DNA from: an uncultured Lachnospiraceae bacterium | GTDB lineage: Bacteria; Bacillota; Clostridia; Lachnospirales; Lachnospiraceae | Assembly (NCBI GenBank): GCA_910583895.1 | Contig: CAJTYJ010000004.1 | Location: 4,343 to 68,342, forward strand | DNA: 64,000 nt | Direction of reading: 5' to 3' | Part shown: positions 17,683 to 25,818 of the stretch, piece after piece | Layout of the letters: the number at the start of each line of letters is the position of its first letter | How positions within the stretch are numbered: the first letter of the stretch is position 1 | Notes under the pieces: generated by a model | Seen by the model: the letters and a program-made list of their open reading frames with translations, nothing else | Told to the model about the DNA's origin: nothing | Database searches by the model: none | Program-made: the position numbers and the translations under genes

Positions 17683-19707
17683 ATGAAACGATATGGAACA
17701 GTTCCTCCATTCGAAGGAACTCTTGAGGGAAACAGAGTGATATGGGAGACAGAGGGCGAACTTGTATATATGGAGCCCTATGGAAAGAACGGGATTCGTT
17801 TTCGAAGCAGTGCTTCTCTTCGCATTGATACCGGGCTTAACTGGACTCTGCTGGATCCGGGGCCTGGAGAGGATGTGAAAATAACAACTGAAGAAGACCG
17901 GGCTGTGATTGTCAATGGAAAGATCAGGGCAGAGCTTTTGGGGGATGGAACGGTTATCTTTAAAAACCGTGACGGGGAGATTCTGCTTCAGGAAGAGTGG
18001 CTGGATAAGAGAACCGGAACAGCGCCTCAAAGAGGTGCCCGGATGTACGATCATATTTCCTCGGATGCCTTTCGGACTGATCTGTATTTTATGGCGGATG
18101 CGAAAGAGCATTTTTATGGTATGGGTCAGGAGCCGAATGACTGTATGGATCTGAAAGGAGCAACTATTGAACTGTTTCAGAAAAATACCAAATGTACCAT
18201 TCCGTATCTGGTATCCAGTAAAGGATACGGGTTTATCTGGAACAATCCTTCTGTCGGAAGAGCGGAGCTGGCATCCAACCATACGGTATGGCACAGCGAG
18301 GCATGCAGGCAGATGGATTATATTGTAATTGCCGGAGACTGTCCGGAGGAGATCAACCAAAGCTATACCGAGATAACCGGCCGTGCGGATCTGCTTCCGG
18401 AATGGGCAGCCGGATTCTGGCAGAGCCGTCTGCGCTATGAGACACAAGAAGATGTCCTTCAGGTTGCCAGGGAATACAAAAAGAGAGGCATTCCGCTGGA
18501 TGTTCTTGTGATTGACTATTTCCACTGGCCAAGGCAGGGAGAGTGGAAATTTGATGAAACATACTGGCCGGATGTGGAAAAGATGTGCAAAGAGCTGGAA
18601 GAAATGGGGATTCATGTCATGGTATCTGTCTGGCCAACGGTGGATCAGAGAAGTGAAAACTATGAGGTCATGAAACACAAAAATTATCTGGTCAGGGCAG
18701 AAAGAGGGATATCCAATTTCTTTATGCTCATGGGACCCCAGGGAATCTTTGATGCAACCCATGAAGGAGCCAGGGACTTTATCTGGAACTGTGCCGAAAA
18801 AAATTATTATGAGAAAGGAATCCGCATGTTCTGGCTGGATGAAGCAGAGCCGGAGATGCGTCCTTACTGCTTTGACAATGTACGCTATTACCTTGGAAAC
18901 GGTCTGGAGGTTGGCAATATCTATCCGTTTTACTATGCAAAGGCATTTTACGACGGCATGAAAAAGCGGGGACAAAAAGAGATTGTGAATCTGGTTCGCT
19001 GTGCGTGGCTTGGCTCCCAGCGTTTGGGTGTTGTACTCTGGTCAGGAGACATTCCGTCAGATTTTGACTCGCTCAGGTGTCAGATCAAGGCGGGACTGCA
19101 TACGGCGATGTGCGGGATTCCGTGGTGGACGACGGATATCGGGGGATTTTTCGGCGGAGATCCAAAGGATCCGGAATTTGTGGAACTGTTGATCCGCTGG
19201 TTTGAGTATGGCGCATTCTGTCCCATCTTCAGGCTTCATGGCAAACGTCTTCCTTATGATACCGTGAACAAACAGAAGGATTATGACGCGTTTCTGCCTA
19301 CTTGCGGGGATAATGAGCTGTGGAGCTTCGGGGAAGAAGCTTATGCCATCATGAAGGAATATATTCTGCTTCGGGAACGGCTGAAGCCCTATATTATGAA
19401 ACAGATGGAAAAAGCACATACAGACGGGACTCCGGTGATGCGGCCGTTGTTTTACGATTTCCACAAAGACGAACAGGTGTATCATATGGGAGACGAATAC
19501 ATGTTTGGACCGGATCTTCTGGTGGCGCCGGTCATTGAGGCGGGCAAAAAGACAAGGCGTGTATATCTTCCGAAGGGTGCTGTGTGGACGGATGCATGGA
19601 GCAAAAAGCGCATGGACGGCGGAACGTGGGTGGAAGCAGAAGCGCCTGTGGACCGGATACCGCTTTACCTTCGGGATGATGCGAAACTTCCCATAGCGGA
19701 GGGCTGA
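17683..19707 (+). CDS. Glycoside hydrolase family 31 (alpha-glucosidase / alpha-xylosidase type)
   Basis: The 674-residue GH31 protein carries the nucleophile Asp in FWLDEAEPE (about 386), the acid/base Asp in LWSGDIPSDF (about 456), and the family segments GIPWWTTDIGGF and FRLHG. AAGGAG at 17669-17674 selects the ATG at 17683 over two upstream ATGs. There is no signal peptide. GH31 covers alpha-glucosidases, alpha-xylosidases, sulfoquinovosidases and others. The Arg/Trp/Gln set of sulfoquinovosidases is not obvious to me. It follows the GH127 gene by 22 bases and precedes the MATE transporter by 16. Confidence 0.92.
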   Translation: MKRYGTVPPFEGTLEGNRVIWETEGELVYMEPYGKNGIRFRSSASLRIDTGLNWTLLDPGPGEDVKITTEEDRAVIVNGKIRAELLGDGTVIFKNRDGEILLQEEWLDKRTGTAPQRGARMYDHISSDAFRTDLYFMADAKEHFYGMGQEPNDCMDLKGATIELFQKNTKCTIPYLVSSKGYGFIWNNPSVGRAELASNHTVWHSEACRQMDYIVIAGDCPEEINQSYTEITGRADLLPEWAAGFWQSRLRYETQEDVLQVAREYKKRGIPLDVLVIDYFHWPRQGEWKFDETYWPDVEKMCKELEEMGIHVMVSVWPTVDQRSENYEVMKHKNYLVRAERGISNFFMLMGPQGIFDATHEGARDFIWNCAEKNYYEKGIRMFWLDEAEPEMRPYCFDNVRYYLGNGLEVGNIYPFYYAKAFYDGMKKRGQKEIVNLVRCAWLGSQRLGVVLWSGDIPSDFDSLRCQIKAGLHTAMCGIPWWTTDIGGFFGGDPKDPEFVELLIRWFEYGAFCPIFRLHGKRLPYDTVNKQKDYDAFLPTCGDNELWSFGEEAYAIMKEYILLRERLKPYIMKQMEKAHTDGTPVMRPLFYDFHKDEQVYHMGDEYMFGPDLLVAPVIEAGKKTRRVYLPKGAVWTDAWSKKRMDGGTWVEAEAPVDRIPLYLRDDAKLPIAEG

Positions 19708-19723
19708 AAGGAAGACATCTCAT

Positions 19724-21127
19724 ATGAAACAGGTGGATTTTGAAAATGGAAGGATTGCACAGAATGTGGCATGTACCGCATTTCCCATGCTGGTGGCGCA
19801 GGTCTTAAGCCTTCTCTACAGCATTGTGGACCGGATCTATATCGGAAGGATTCCAGGTGAAGGGACAAGTGCACTCGGCGCAGTGGGGCTGTGCTTTCCG
19901 ATCATCATTCTGATCACAGGTTTTACGAACATGTATGGGATGGGAGGTTCTCCTCTTTTTGCCATGGAACTTGGACGCGGAAACTGTGACAAGGCGGAAA
20001 AGATCATGAATACCTCTTTTCGCCTTCTGTCGGTGACAGCCTTTCTGATCATAATCCTGGGGGAAGTCTTTGCAGAACCGCTGCTTCGTATATTCGGTGC
20101 ATCGGACAACGCTATGAAATATGCACTGATCTATTTGCGAATCTATCTGACAGGGACTTTCTTTTCCATGGTGACAACGGGCATGAATCCTTTTATCAAT
20201 GCGCAGGGTTTCCCGGGAATCGGCATGCTTTCGGTTGTCATCGGAGCAGTTTCCAATCTGATTCTGGATCCGTTTTTTATCTTTACACTTGGGATGGGGG
20301 TGAGCGGTGCGGCAGTTGCCACCGTGGTCTCCCAGGGCCTGTCCATGATACTGGTGTCCCATTATATCTTTGGAAAGAAGCTGAAGCAGCAAATCCGCAT
20401 GGAAAAAATCCGGCGGGTGAAAGATGCATTTCCTTTTGCAGGGGATATCGTCAGTCTTGGAATGGCGCCTTTCATCATGCAGTGTACCAACTCTCTGGTA
20501 CAGGCCGCGTGCAACCGTGTTCTGATGGTTTTTGGCGGGGAAGTCTATGTCTCTGTCATGACCATCGTCTCTTCCGTCAGGCAGATTCTGGATACGCCGG
20601 TCATGGCGGTGGTAGAAGGGGCCTCTCCGGTTATCAGTTATAATTATGGGGCGAAAAGAGGGAGAAATGTACGAAAAGCCATGATGCTTATGATGCAGGT
20701 TACGGTTCCTTATACGCTGGTTGTATGGATGCTGATCCTCTGGAGACCGGAGCTGTTCATCTCCATATTCAGTCAGGATAAAACGCTGCTTGCAGATGCA
20801 GTACCGGCGCTTCACCTGTATTTTTTTGCCTATATTTTTCAGTCCCTGCAATACAGCGGGCAGACGGTATTCAAGGCGCTCAATAAGAAAAAGCATGCTG
20901 TGTTTTTCAGCCTGTTTCGGAAAGCGGTTATGGTTATCCCTCTGACATATCTGTTTCCATATATGTTTGGCCTGGGTGCAAACGGAGTATTTATGGCGGA
21001 GCCGGTATCCAATGTCATTGGAGGGGCGGCCTGCTTTGCGACCATGCTTTTGACGGTTTTGCCGGAACTGAAAAGGATGGAAAACACCCGGCATGATTCT
21101 TCGGTCATACAGGAGGGGACTTTGTGA
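19724..21127 (+). CDS. MATE-family transporter
   Basis: The 467-residue protein has about twelve membrane segments and the MATE two-fold repeat. The first half holds FPMLVAQVLSLLYSIVDRIYIGR and the second SVRQILDTPVMAVVEGASPVISYNYG in its early part. MATE proteins are usually cation/drug antiporters. Here it closes an operon of three glycoside hydrolases with no dedicated sugar permease, so it may move the glycoside, an aglycone or a waste product. That is inference. Its last 23 bases overlap the end of the AraC gene on the other strand. Confidence 0.92.
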   Translation: MKQVDFENGRIAQNVACTAFPMLVAQVLSLLYSIVDRIYIGRIPGEGTSALGAVGLCFPIIILITGFTNMYGMGGSPLFAMELGRGNCDKAEKIMNTSFRLLSVTAFLIIILGEVFAEPLLRIFGASDNAMKYALIYLRIYLTGTFFSMVTTGMNPFINAQGFPGIGMLSVVIGAVSNLILDPFFIFTLGMGVSGAAVATVVSQGLSMILVSHYIFGKKLKQQIRMEKIRRVKDAFPFAGDIVSLGMAPFIMQCTNSLVQAACNRVLMVFGGEVYVSVMTIVSSVRQILDTPVMAVVEGASPVISYNYGAKRGRNVRKAMMLMMQVTVPYTLVVWMLILWRPELFISIFSQDKTLLADAVPALHLYFFAYIFQSLQYSGQTVFKALNKKKHAVFFSLFRKAVMVIPLTYLFPYMFGLGANGVFMAEPVSNVIGGAACFATMLLTVLPELKRMENTRHDSSVIQEGTL

Positions 21128-22094
21128 CAGCCCCTCCCTTTATGATCTGCTGCAAGGCTGTCGTTTTTGCAGAATTTACAGCACAGGAAGCTTTCTTCTG
21201 GTATGCTTTTCGGAATTCTGCAGGTGAGCAGTGCATATGCGTGCGGAATACTTTGCAGAAATGGCTTGGATTTGAAAAACCGGTGGCCAGCCCGACATCC
21301 AGAACAGAATCCTGTGTTTCCATCAAAAGCTTTCCGGCCATCTGGATCCGGTACTGCTGTACGTAATCCATGGGAGACTGGCGGAGGAATTTCTGGAAGC
21401 AGCGCTGGCATTCCCGTTCACAGATACTTGCAGCAGCAGACAGATCCGATACACTAATGGGAGATGCATAATGCATGTGAATATAATCCAGCATCCGGCG
21501 GATCCGTTCCATCTTCGATGTTTCCCGGGGAGTAAGCGACAGGTGTTTCTGATTTTCTTTCCATATCAACAACAGTGCCTTTGCCAGGTGATATCGGACA
21601 TCGTATTCATATCCGGTTTCTTCCTCTTTGCAGCCTGCATGAGCCGCTTTGATATGAGAAAGAACCTCTCGGTGCACCGGGTCGGATTGATGCAGGGCCA
21701 GACCCGAGAAAGTTCTGGCAGAGAGCAGGGGATAGATATATTTTTCATCGAAGATCGTACCTGGACCGCCGGAAATCAGGCGTGCATCAAAGACAAGAGA
21801 ATTCACGCAGCAGACCTGGCAGTTTTTCATGGTGATTCGATGAAGCGACCGGGTGTTGCAGAAGAAGCCGTCTCCTTCCTGCAGGTCAATGGTCTGTTCT
21901 GCGAACTGCACCTGTACCTGTCCTTTGATTAAAATCATAAATTCCAGTTCCTGGTGCCAGTGCCAGGGGACTCCTTCAATTCCGCCAAAACACCAGTTTG
22001 TGTAATAGGCGCTGCATGGAAACAGGGGCAGAGGATGCTCCTGTTTTTTCTGTTGATCTCCGACCAGCTGCAGAAACAGTAATTCATGGACCAT
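21105..22094 (-). CDS. AraC-family transcriptional regulator with cupin sensor domain
   Basis: The 329-residue protein has a cupin-type N-terminus (WHWHQELEFMILIKGQVQV, EGDGFF at about 75) and a C-terminal double helix-turn-helix at about 210-300 (MDYVQQYRIQMAGKLL, VGLATGFSNPSHFCKVFR). It resembles AraC regulators that sense a sugar and activate glycosidase genes. It is convergent with the MATE gene, overlapping by 23 bases, and divergent from the KARI-like gene. The 12-base sequence AAAGGAATCACA in its leader is repeated in the leader of that gene. It probably controls one or both flanking units. Confidence 0.93.
   Translation of the reverse strand: MVHELLFLQLVGDQQKKQEHPLPLFPCSAYYTNWCFGGIEGVPWHWHQELEFMILIKGQVQVQFAEQTIDLQEGDGFFCNTRSLHRITMKNCQVCCVNSLVFDARLISGGPGTIFDEKYIYPLLSARTFSGLALHQSDPVHREVLSHIKAAHAGCKEEETGYEYDVRYHLAKALLLIWKENQKHLSLTPRETSKMERIRRMLDYIHMHYASPISVSDLSAAASICERECQRCFQKFLRQSPMDYVQQYRIQMAGKLLMETQDSVLDVGLATGFSNPSHFCKVFRTHMHCSPAEFRKAYQKKASCAVNSAKTTALQQIIKGGAVTKSPPV
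21112..21140. terminator. Weak terminator hairpin inside the overlap of MATE and AraC ends
   Basis: GGAGGGG (21112-21118) pairs with CCCCTCC (21131-21137), with a short T-rich tail. It lies inside both overlapping coding ends, so it may serve both directions. Confidence 0.35.
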
Positions 22095-22096
22095 AG

Positions 22097-22108
22097 TGTG
22101 ATTCCTTT
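22097..22108 (-). promoter_or_regulatory. 12-base leader element, AraC side
   Basis: On the minus strand this reads AAAGGAATCACA. It contains the AAAGGA ribosome site nine bases before the AraC start. An identical copy occurs at 22236-22247 ahead of the divergent gene, so the pair forms a 12-base perfect inverted repeat 127 bases apart. Confidence 0.5.
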
Positions 22109-22235
22109 GTCGTTTTTAGAATATTTTCTGTCATGGCTGCAGTAGAAAAAATTACTTTATATTCAGTATACTGTAGATACAGGAAAGAAGTAAAGCACTT
22201 TCTGAACGAAAACATGATTTGGCCGAATCGAAACA

Positions 22236-22247
22236 AAAGGAATCACA
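22236..22247 (+). promoter_or_regulatory. 12-base leader element, KARI-like side
   Basis: AAAGGAATCACA, identical in sense to the copy ahead of the AraC gene. Here it is not the ribosome site, since AGGAGAGAG nearer the ATG at 22266 serves that role. This makes a regulatory function more likely than simple reuse of a ribosome site. Confidence 0.5.
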
Positions 22248-22265
22248 GAGCAGGAGAGAGAAAAG

Positions 22266-23252
22266 ATGGCAGAGATTTATTATGACAAGGACGCGGATTT
22301 GAATCTGGTAAAAGACAAATGCATTGCAATACTAGGCTACGGCAATCAGGGGCGCTCCCAGGCGCTGAACATGCGGGATTCCGGCGTGAAAAATGTAATT
22401 GTGGGAAATCGTGAGGATGAGTCTTATGAACAGGCAAAAAAAGACGGATTCCCGGTATATTCCATTGAGGAAGCCACATCGATGGCGGACGTAATCTTTG
22501 TGCTTCTTCCGGATGAGGCATGTCCGGAAGTTTATGATACTTTGATGAAACCGAATTTTAAGAAGGGTGTGCTTTTGAATTTTGCATCCGGCTACAATCT
22601 GACCTTCCATAATATCGAGCTTCCCGAAGATTCCGATGTGGTTATGGCAGCTCCGAGAATGCTGGGGCAGGGCGTCCGTGAAATGTATCTGAGCGGGGAA
22701 GGGTATCCGGCATTTTTGGCAGTGGCACAGGATGTCAGCGGGAAAGCGCTGGAATATGGAAAAGCACTCTGCAAGGCCATTGGCGCAACCAAAAAAGGAA
22801 CGATTGAAGGAAATATTGACGATGAGACGTATCTGGATCTGATGACGGAGCTTGGTATTCTGCCTTTGATCTACAAGGTGTTTGCAGAAGCCTTCCGTCT
22901 GGAAGTGGAGATGGGACATTCAGAAGAGGCGGTTCTGACGGAAGCATATCTCTCCCGGGAGATGGCGTTTTTGTGGGAACAGGCAGCCGAGAGAGGATTA
23001 TTCCGCCAGCTTTGTCTTCACTCGCATACCGCACAGTATGCACAGCTGAAACGGTTCGGGGAAGCGGACGGGCAGATGATCCGTGGTTTTTTGAAGGAGG
23101 CGTATGAATCCATTCGTTCTGGTGCGTTTAATCAGGAATGGAAGGATGAACAGAAGGTATATAAACTGGCACACCTGGATGAACTTCGGGAAAAAGCACT
23201 GCACACCGATGTGACAAAGGCGGAAGACCGCCTCAAAGAGCGGTTAAAGTAA
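22266..23252 (+). CDS. Ketol-acid reductoisomerase-like protein with altered active site
   Basis: A 328-residue class I KARI fold with Rossmann motif GYGNQG (about 25-30), HxDxxE-like DLMTE (191-195) and SHTAQYA near the C-terminus. True IlvC carries APKGPGH, with a catalytic Lys. Here the segment reads APRMLGQ, so Lys becomes Arg (131) and Pro-Gly-His is changed. The second metal-binding Glu pair is not clearly complete. This argues against, but does not exclude, a role in valine/isoleucine synthesis. No ilvB, ilvN, ilvD or leu genes are near. Its partner is the divergent AraC gene, so a reductase/isomerase on a sugar-acid intermediate is plausible. It ends before a terminator at 23322. Confidence 0.8.
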   Translation: MAEIYYDKDADLNLVKDKCIAILGYGNQGRSQALNMRDSGVKNVIVGNREDESYEQAKKDGFPVYSIEEATSMADVIFVLLPDEACPEVYDTLMKPNFKKGVLLNFASGYNLTFHNIELPEDSDVVMAAPRMLGQGVREMYLSGEGYPAFLAVAQDVSGKALEYGKALCKAIGATKKGTIEGNIDDETYLDLMTELGILPLIYKVFAEAFRLEVEMGHSEEAVLTEAYLSREMAFLWEQAAERGLFRQLCLHSHTAQYAQLKRFGEADGQMIRGFLKEAYESIRSGAFNQEWKDEQKVYKLAHLDELREKALHTDVTKAEDRLKERLK

Positions 23253-23321
23253 GCGTGATATAAGCAAAGCCGGATCGGTTCCCTTTCTTACAGCATGATC
23301 CTGGAAACCGGAAAAATCCAG

Positions 23322-23361
23322 ATGGCGGAACTGTGTATTTCCACATGGTTCCGCCATTTTT
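23322..23361 (+). terminator. Intrinsic terminator after the KARI-like gene
   Basis: ATGGCGGAAC (23322-23331) and GTTCCGCCAT (23348-23357) form a perfect ten-base-pair stem, followed by TTTTTG. Confidence 0.88.
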
Positions 23362-23464
23362 GTGAAAATTCTGGGGATGCAGCGACTCTTACGGGGCTAT
23401 GCATCCCCTGTTTATGACATTTTTGACTGTTCTTTTGATGGGTACCGGAAAAATCAGAGTGACT

Positions 23465-23974
23465 TTACCGTTTCTTTCGTGTCAGAAAAACTCCGATGAC
23501 TGCTCCTGTAAAGATAATCGGTGCCAGTCTGACAAACAGCCACTCAAGTGCGTGAGCACCAACTCCGACAACGGCAGTTTCAGGGTTATGATAGTCCCAA
23601 CCTAAATAAGGGCTGTTTAATCGTGTTAGGGCCATAAAAATGATTAGGATAGCTGCACACAATGAGAGAAACAGCCAATGAAGAATTTTTCTTCTTGTGG
23701 TTTTCCGCTGTGCCAGCTGCCAGTTTATCACCTCCAATTTTTCAGAAATCGCTTTTAAGTTATCAGCCTCTGTCTCCGTCACCGTTTCTCCCAGCAATGT
23801 GCTTACGGGTGTTTCAAGCGCTTCCGATAATACAATCAGCATATCAGAATCGGGAACAGACAATCCTTGTTCCCATTTGGAAATGGTCTGCCGCACTACA
23901 TTCAGCTTGACGGCAAGTTCCTGCTGTGAAAGTCCTTTTGCTTTTCTGATTGCTTTTATGTTTTCGTTCAGCAT
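23465..23974 (-). CDS. XRE-family regulator with C-terminal membrane segments
   Basis: The 169-residue protein has a Cro/CI-type helix-turn-helix at residues 4-58 (KAKGLSQQELAVKL, RQTISKWEQGLSVPD). A linker follows, then two hydrophobic segments at about 95-115 and 145-165. Such membrane-attached XRE proteins are common in Firmicutes and often control a neighbouring membrane or stress gene. AAAGGAG lies ten bases before the ATG. The upstream DNA carries two palindromes overlapping its promoter, suggesting self-regulation. It stands alone between the KARI-like gene and hisS, and its target is unknown. Confidence 0.88.
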   Translation of the reverse strand: MLNENIKAIRKAKGLSQQELAVKLNVVRQTISKWEQGLSVPDSDMLIVLSEALETPVSTLLGETVTETEADNLKAISEKLEVINWQLAQRKTTRRKILHWLFLSLCAAILIIFMALTRLNSPYLGWDYHNPETAVVGVGAHALEWLFVRLAPIIFTGAVIGVFLTRKKR

Positions 23975-24009
23975 CGGGGATCATCTCCTTTCTTCTCATC
24001 TTTGCCACA

Positions 24010-24057
24010 ATTATATGAAAAGTTGCCCGTTGCCACAAGCAACGAATGTTAACATTC
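24010..24057 (-). promoter_or_regulatory. Promoter and palindromic operators of the XRE gene
   Basis: On the minus strand, TATAAT (24010-24015) lies 17 bases from TTGTGG (24033-24038). CGTTGC-CACAA-GCAACG (24028-24044) overlaps the -35 and is directly followed by the perfect palindrome GAATGTTAACATTC (24044-24057). TTGCCACAA also occurs at 24002-24010. The rest of 23975-24317 holds small hairpins but no gene I can support. Confidence 0.6.
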
Positions 24058-24317
24058 AAGTGTCCCCCTTGTTCACGGAGGGTATTGTTCTGTGATACAT
24101 GAGTACCCTGAGGTTATCCTGAATGATCAGCTGACGGCAAACGTTTTTTCCTGTATCCGTCGCAAAGGAGAAACGTCAGATAAGAGATAGGGTTATAGAA
24201 TCTTGCGAAAGATTAAAAACATGATTATCGTTTGCTGTTTTTAAAGGGAAATGACTGGAAGCCTGTAAGCATGGGCTTTTGGCTCTGTTTGCGCAGAGGC
24301 GAAAACATGAAAAACGG

Positions 24318-24346
24318 TTGACAAAGTGCGGCGCGAAAAATATAAT
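24318..24346 (+). promoter_or_regulatory. Strong sigma-A promoter for hisS-aspS
   Basis: TTGACA (24318-24323), a 17-base spacer and TATAAT (24341-24346) are all consensus. The leader is about 97 bases. I see no T-box sequence (AGGGTGGNACC) in it. Confidence 0.9.
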
Positions 24347-24449
24347 GTTCAGTATGTCGAAGTGTGGAATCATCGGCTGACAGCACTGGTTTTGAGATCT
24401 GGAAAAAGCAGGCCGGCAGCCGGGAGTGAGATAGAGAGGATCGTAGAAA

Positions 24450-25700
24450 ATGGCATTAAAAAAGAAACCGGTAAAGGGTATGAAGGACATGCTGCCTGCG
24501 GAGATGCAGGTGCGGGATTATGTGACGGGACTGATCAAGGAGACATACAAAAGCTTTGGCTTTTCTCCGATTGAGACACCCTGTGTGGAACATATTGAGA
24601 ACCTGTGCAGCAAACAGGGCGGAGACAATGAGAAACTGATCTTTAAGATCATGAAAAGAGGAGAGAAACTGGATCTTCAGAATGCAGAGTCTGAAGCGGA
24701 TCTGACAGACAGCGGCCTTCGGTATGATCTGACCGTGCCTCTGTCCAGATTTTATTCCAACAATGCAAACGATCTTCCAAGCCCGTTCAAGGCGCTGCAG
24801 ATCGGGAGTGTGTGGAGAGCGGATCAGCCTCAGAGAGGGCGGTTTCGCCAGTTTGTGCAGTGCGACATTGATATTCTGGGGGAAGCAAGCCCTCTTGCGG
24901 AGATCGAGCTGATTCTGGCGACGACGACGCTGCTTGGGAAGCTGAATTTTTCAGACTTCAAGGTGCGGATTAACGAGAGACGGATTCTGAAGGCTATGGC
25001 GCTGTACAGCGGTTTCACAGAGGATCAGTTTGATCAGGTTTTCATCATTCTGGATAAGATGGACAAGATCGGCTGGGACGGTGTGAAGGCAGAGCTTTTG
25101 GAGGCCGGTTATGCCGGGGATCAGGTGGAAAAATATGTGACCATGTTTACAGATATGGAGCAGTCTGAGGACGCGCTTGCTTATCTGGAAGAAAAACTTT
25201 CTGAAGTTCTGGAAGACGGCGTCATCGAAAACCTGCGCATGATCCGCCGGAGCGTGGAAGCTACCGGGACCTGTTCTTTCGAACTGGCGTTCGATCCTAC
25301 ACTGGTGAGGGGAATGTCTTATTATACAGGAACGATTTTTGAGATTGAGATGGCTCAGTTCGGCAGTTCTGTGGCCGGAGGCGGGCGCTATGACCGGATG
25401 ATCGGAAAGTTTACCGGCAAAGATGTGCCGGCCTGTGGATTTTCCATCGGATTTGAAAGAATCATCACGATTTTGATGGAACAGGGCTTCGAAATTCCCG
25501 GAGCGGCTGTGAAGAAGGCTTATCTGGTGGAAAAAAAGATGCCGGCAGAGAAGCTGTGTGAAGTGCTGAAAGAGGCCAAGGCAGAGCGGGAGAATGGAAC
25601 ACAGGTGCTGGTGACGCTGATGAACAAGAATAAAAAGTTCCAAAAGGAGCAGCTGACGAAAGAAGGCTATACAGAGTTCCGGGAGTTTTTTAACCGATAG
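24450..25700 (+). CDS. hisS: Histidyl-tRNA synthetase
   Basis: Class II synthetase that charges tRNA-His. The 416-residue protein has motif 1 near the N-terminus, motif 2 with VWRADQPQRGRFRQFVQCD, the histidine-specific LVRGMSYYTGTIFEIE, motif 3 (GFSIGFERI), and a short anticodon-binding C-terminus. The length is normal. GAGAGGA precedes the ATG. It is expressed from the consensus promoter 104 bases upstream and followed by aspS after 118 bases, the usual hisS-aspS order in Firmicutes. No terminator separates the two. Confidence 0.97.
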   Translation: MALKKKPVKGMKDMLPAEMQVRDYVTGLIKETYKSFGFSPIETPCVEHIENLCSKQGGDNEKLIFKIMKRGEKLDLQNAESEADLTDSGLRYDLTVPLSRFYSNNANDLPSPFKALQIGSVWRADQPQRGRFRQFVQCDIDILGEASPLAEIELILATTTLLGKLNFSDFKVRINERRILKAMALYSGFTEDQFDQVFIILDKMDKIGWDGVKAELLEAGYAGDQVEKYVTMFTDMEQSEDALAYLEEKLSEVLEDGVIENLRMIRRSVEATGTCSFELAFDPTLVRGMSYYTGTIFEIEMAQFGSSVAGGGRYDRMIGKFTGKDVPACGFSIGFERIITILMEQGFEIPGAAVKKAYLVEKKMPAEKLCEVLKEAKAERENGTQVLVTLMNKNKKFQKEQLTKEGYTEFREFFNR

Positions 25701-25818
25701 GAATCAGCCGGTGGCGATCCGGCTGTGGACGAAAAGAGCTGGACAAAGGGGTCAGGAAGACAGGTGCTGGCCAAAACAATGGATATAAGTCAGAAACAGA
25801 CAGAAAAGAGGATGAAAG

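Noticed and set aside
17632..18975. 447-codon open frame on the minus strand inside the GH31 gene
   Set aside because: It is antisense to a gene with clear GH31 catalytic motifs, has no ribosome site and no recognisable domain. Long antisense frames also occur at 19805-21094, 36274-37530, 4645-5847 and 2228-3061 for the same compositional reason.
22266..23252. Plain ilvC assignment
   Set aside because: Changed catalytic segment (APRMLGQ) and absence of branched-chain neighbours make the standard name unsafe, although the fold is clear.
24061..24449. T-box riboswitch ahead of hisS
   Set aside because: There is no AGGGTGGNACC T-box motif and no terminator/antiterminator pair after the consensus promoter. 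The leader is only about 97 bases.
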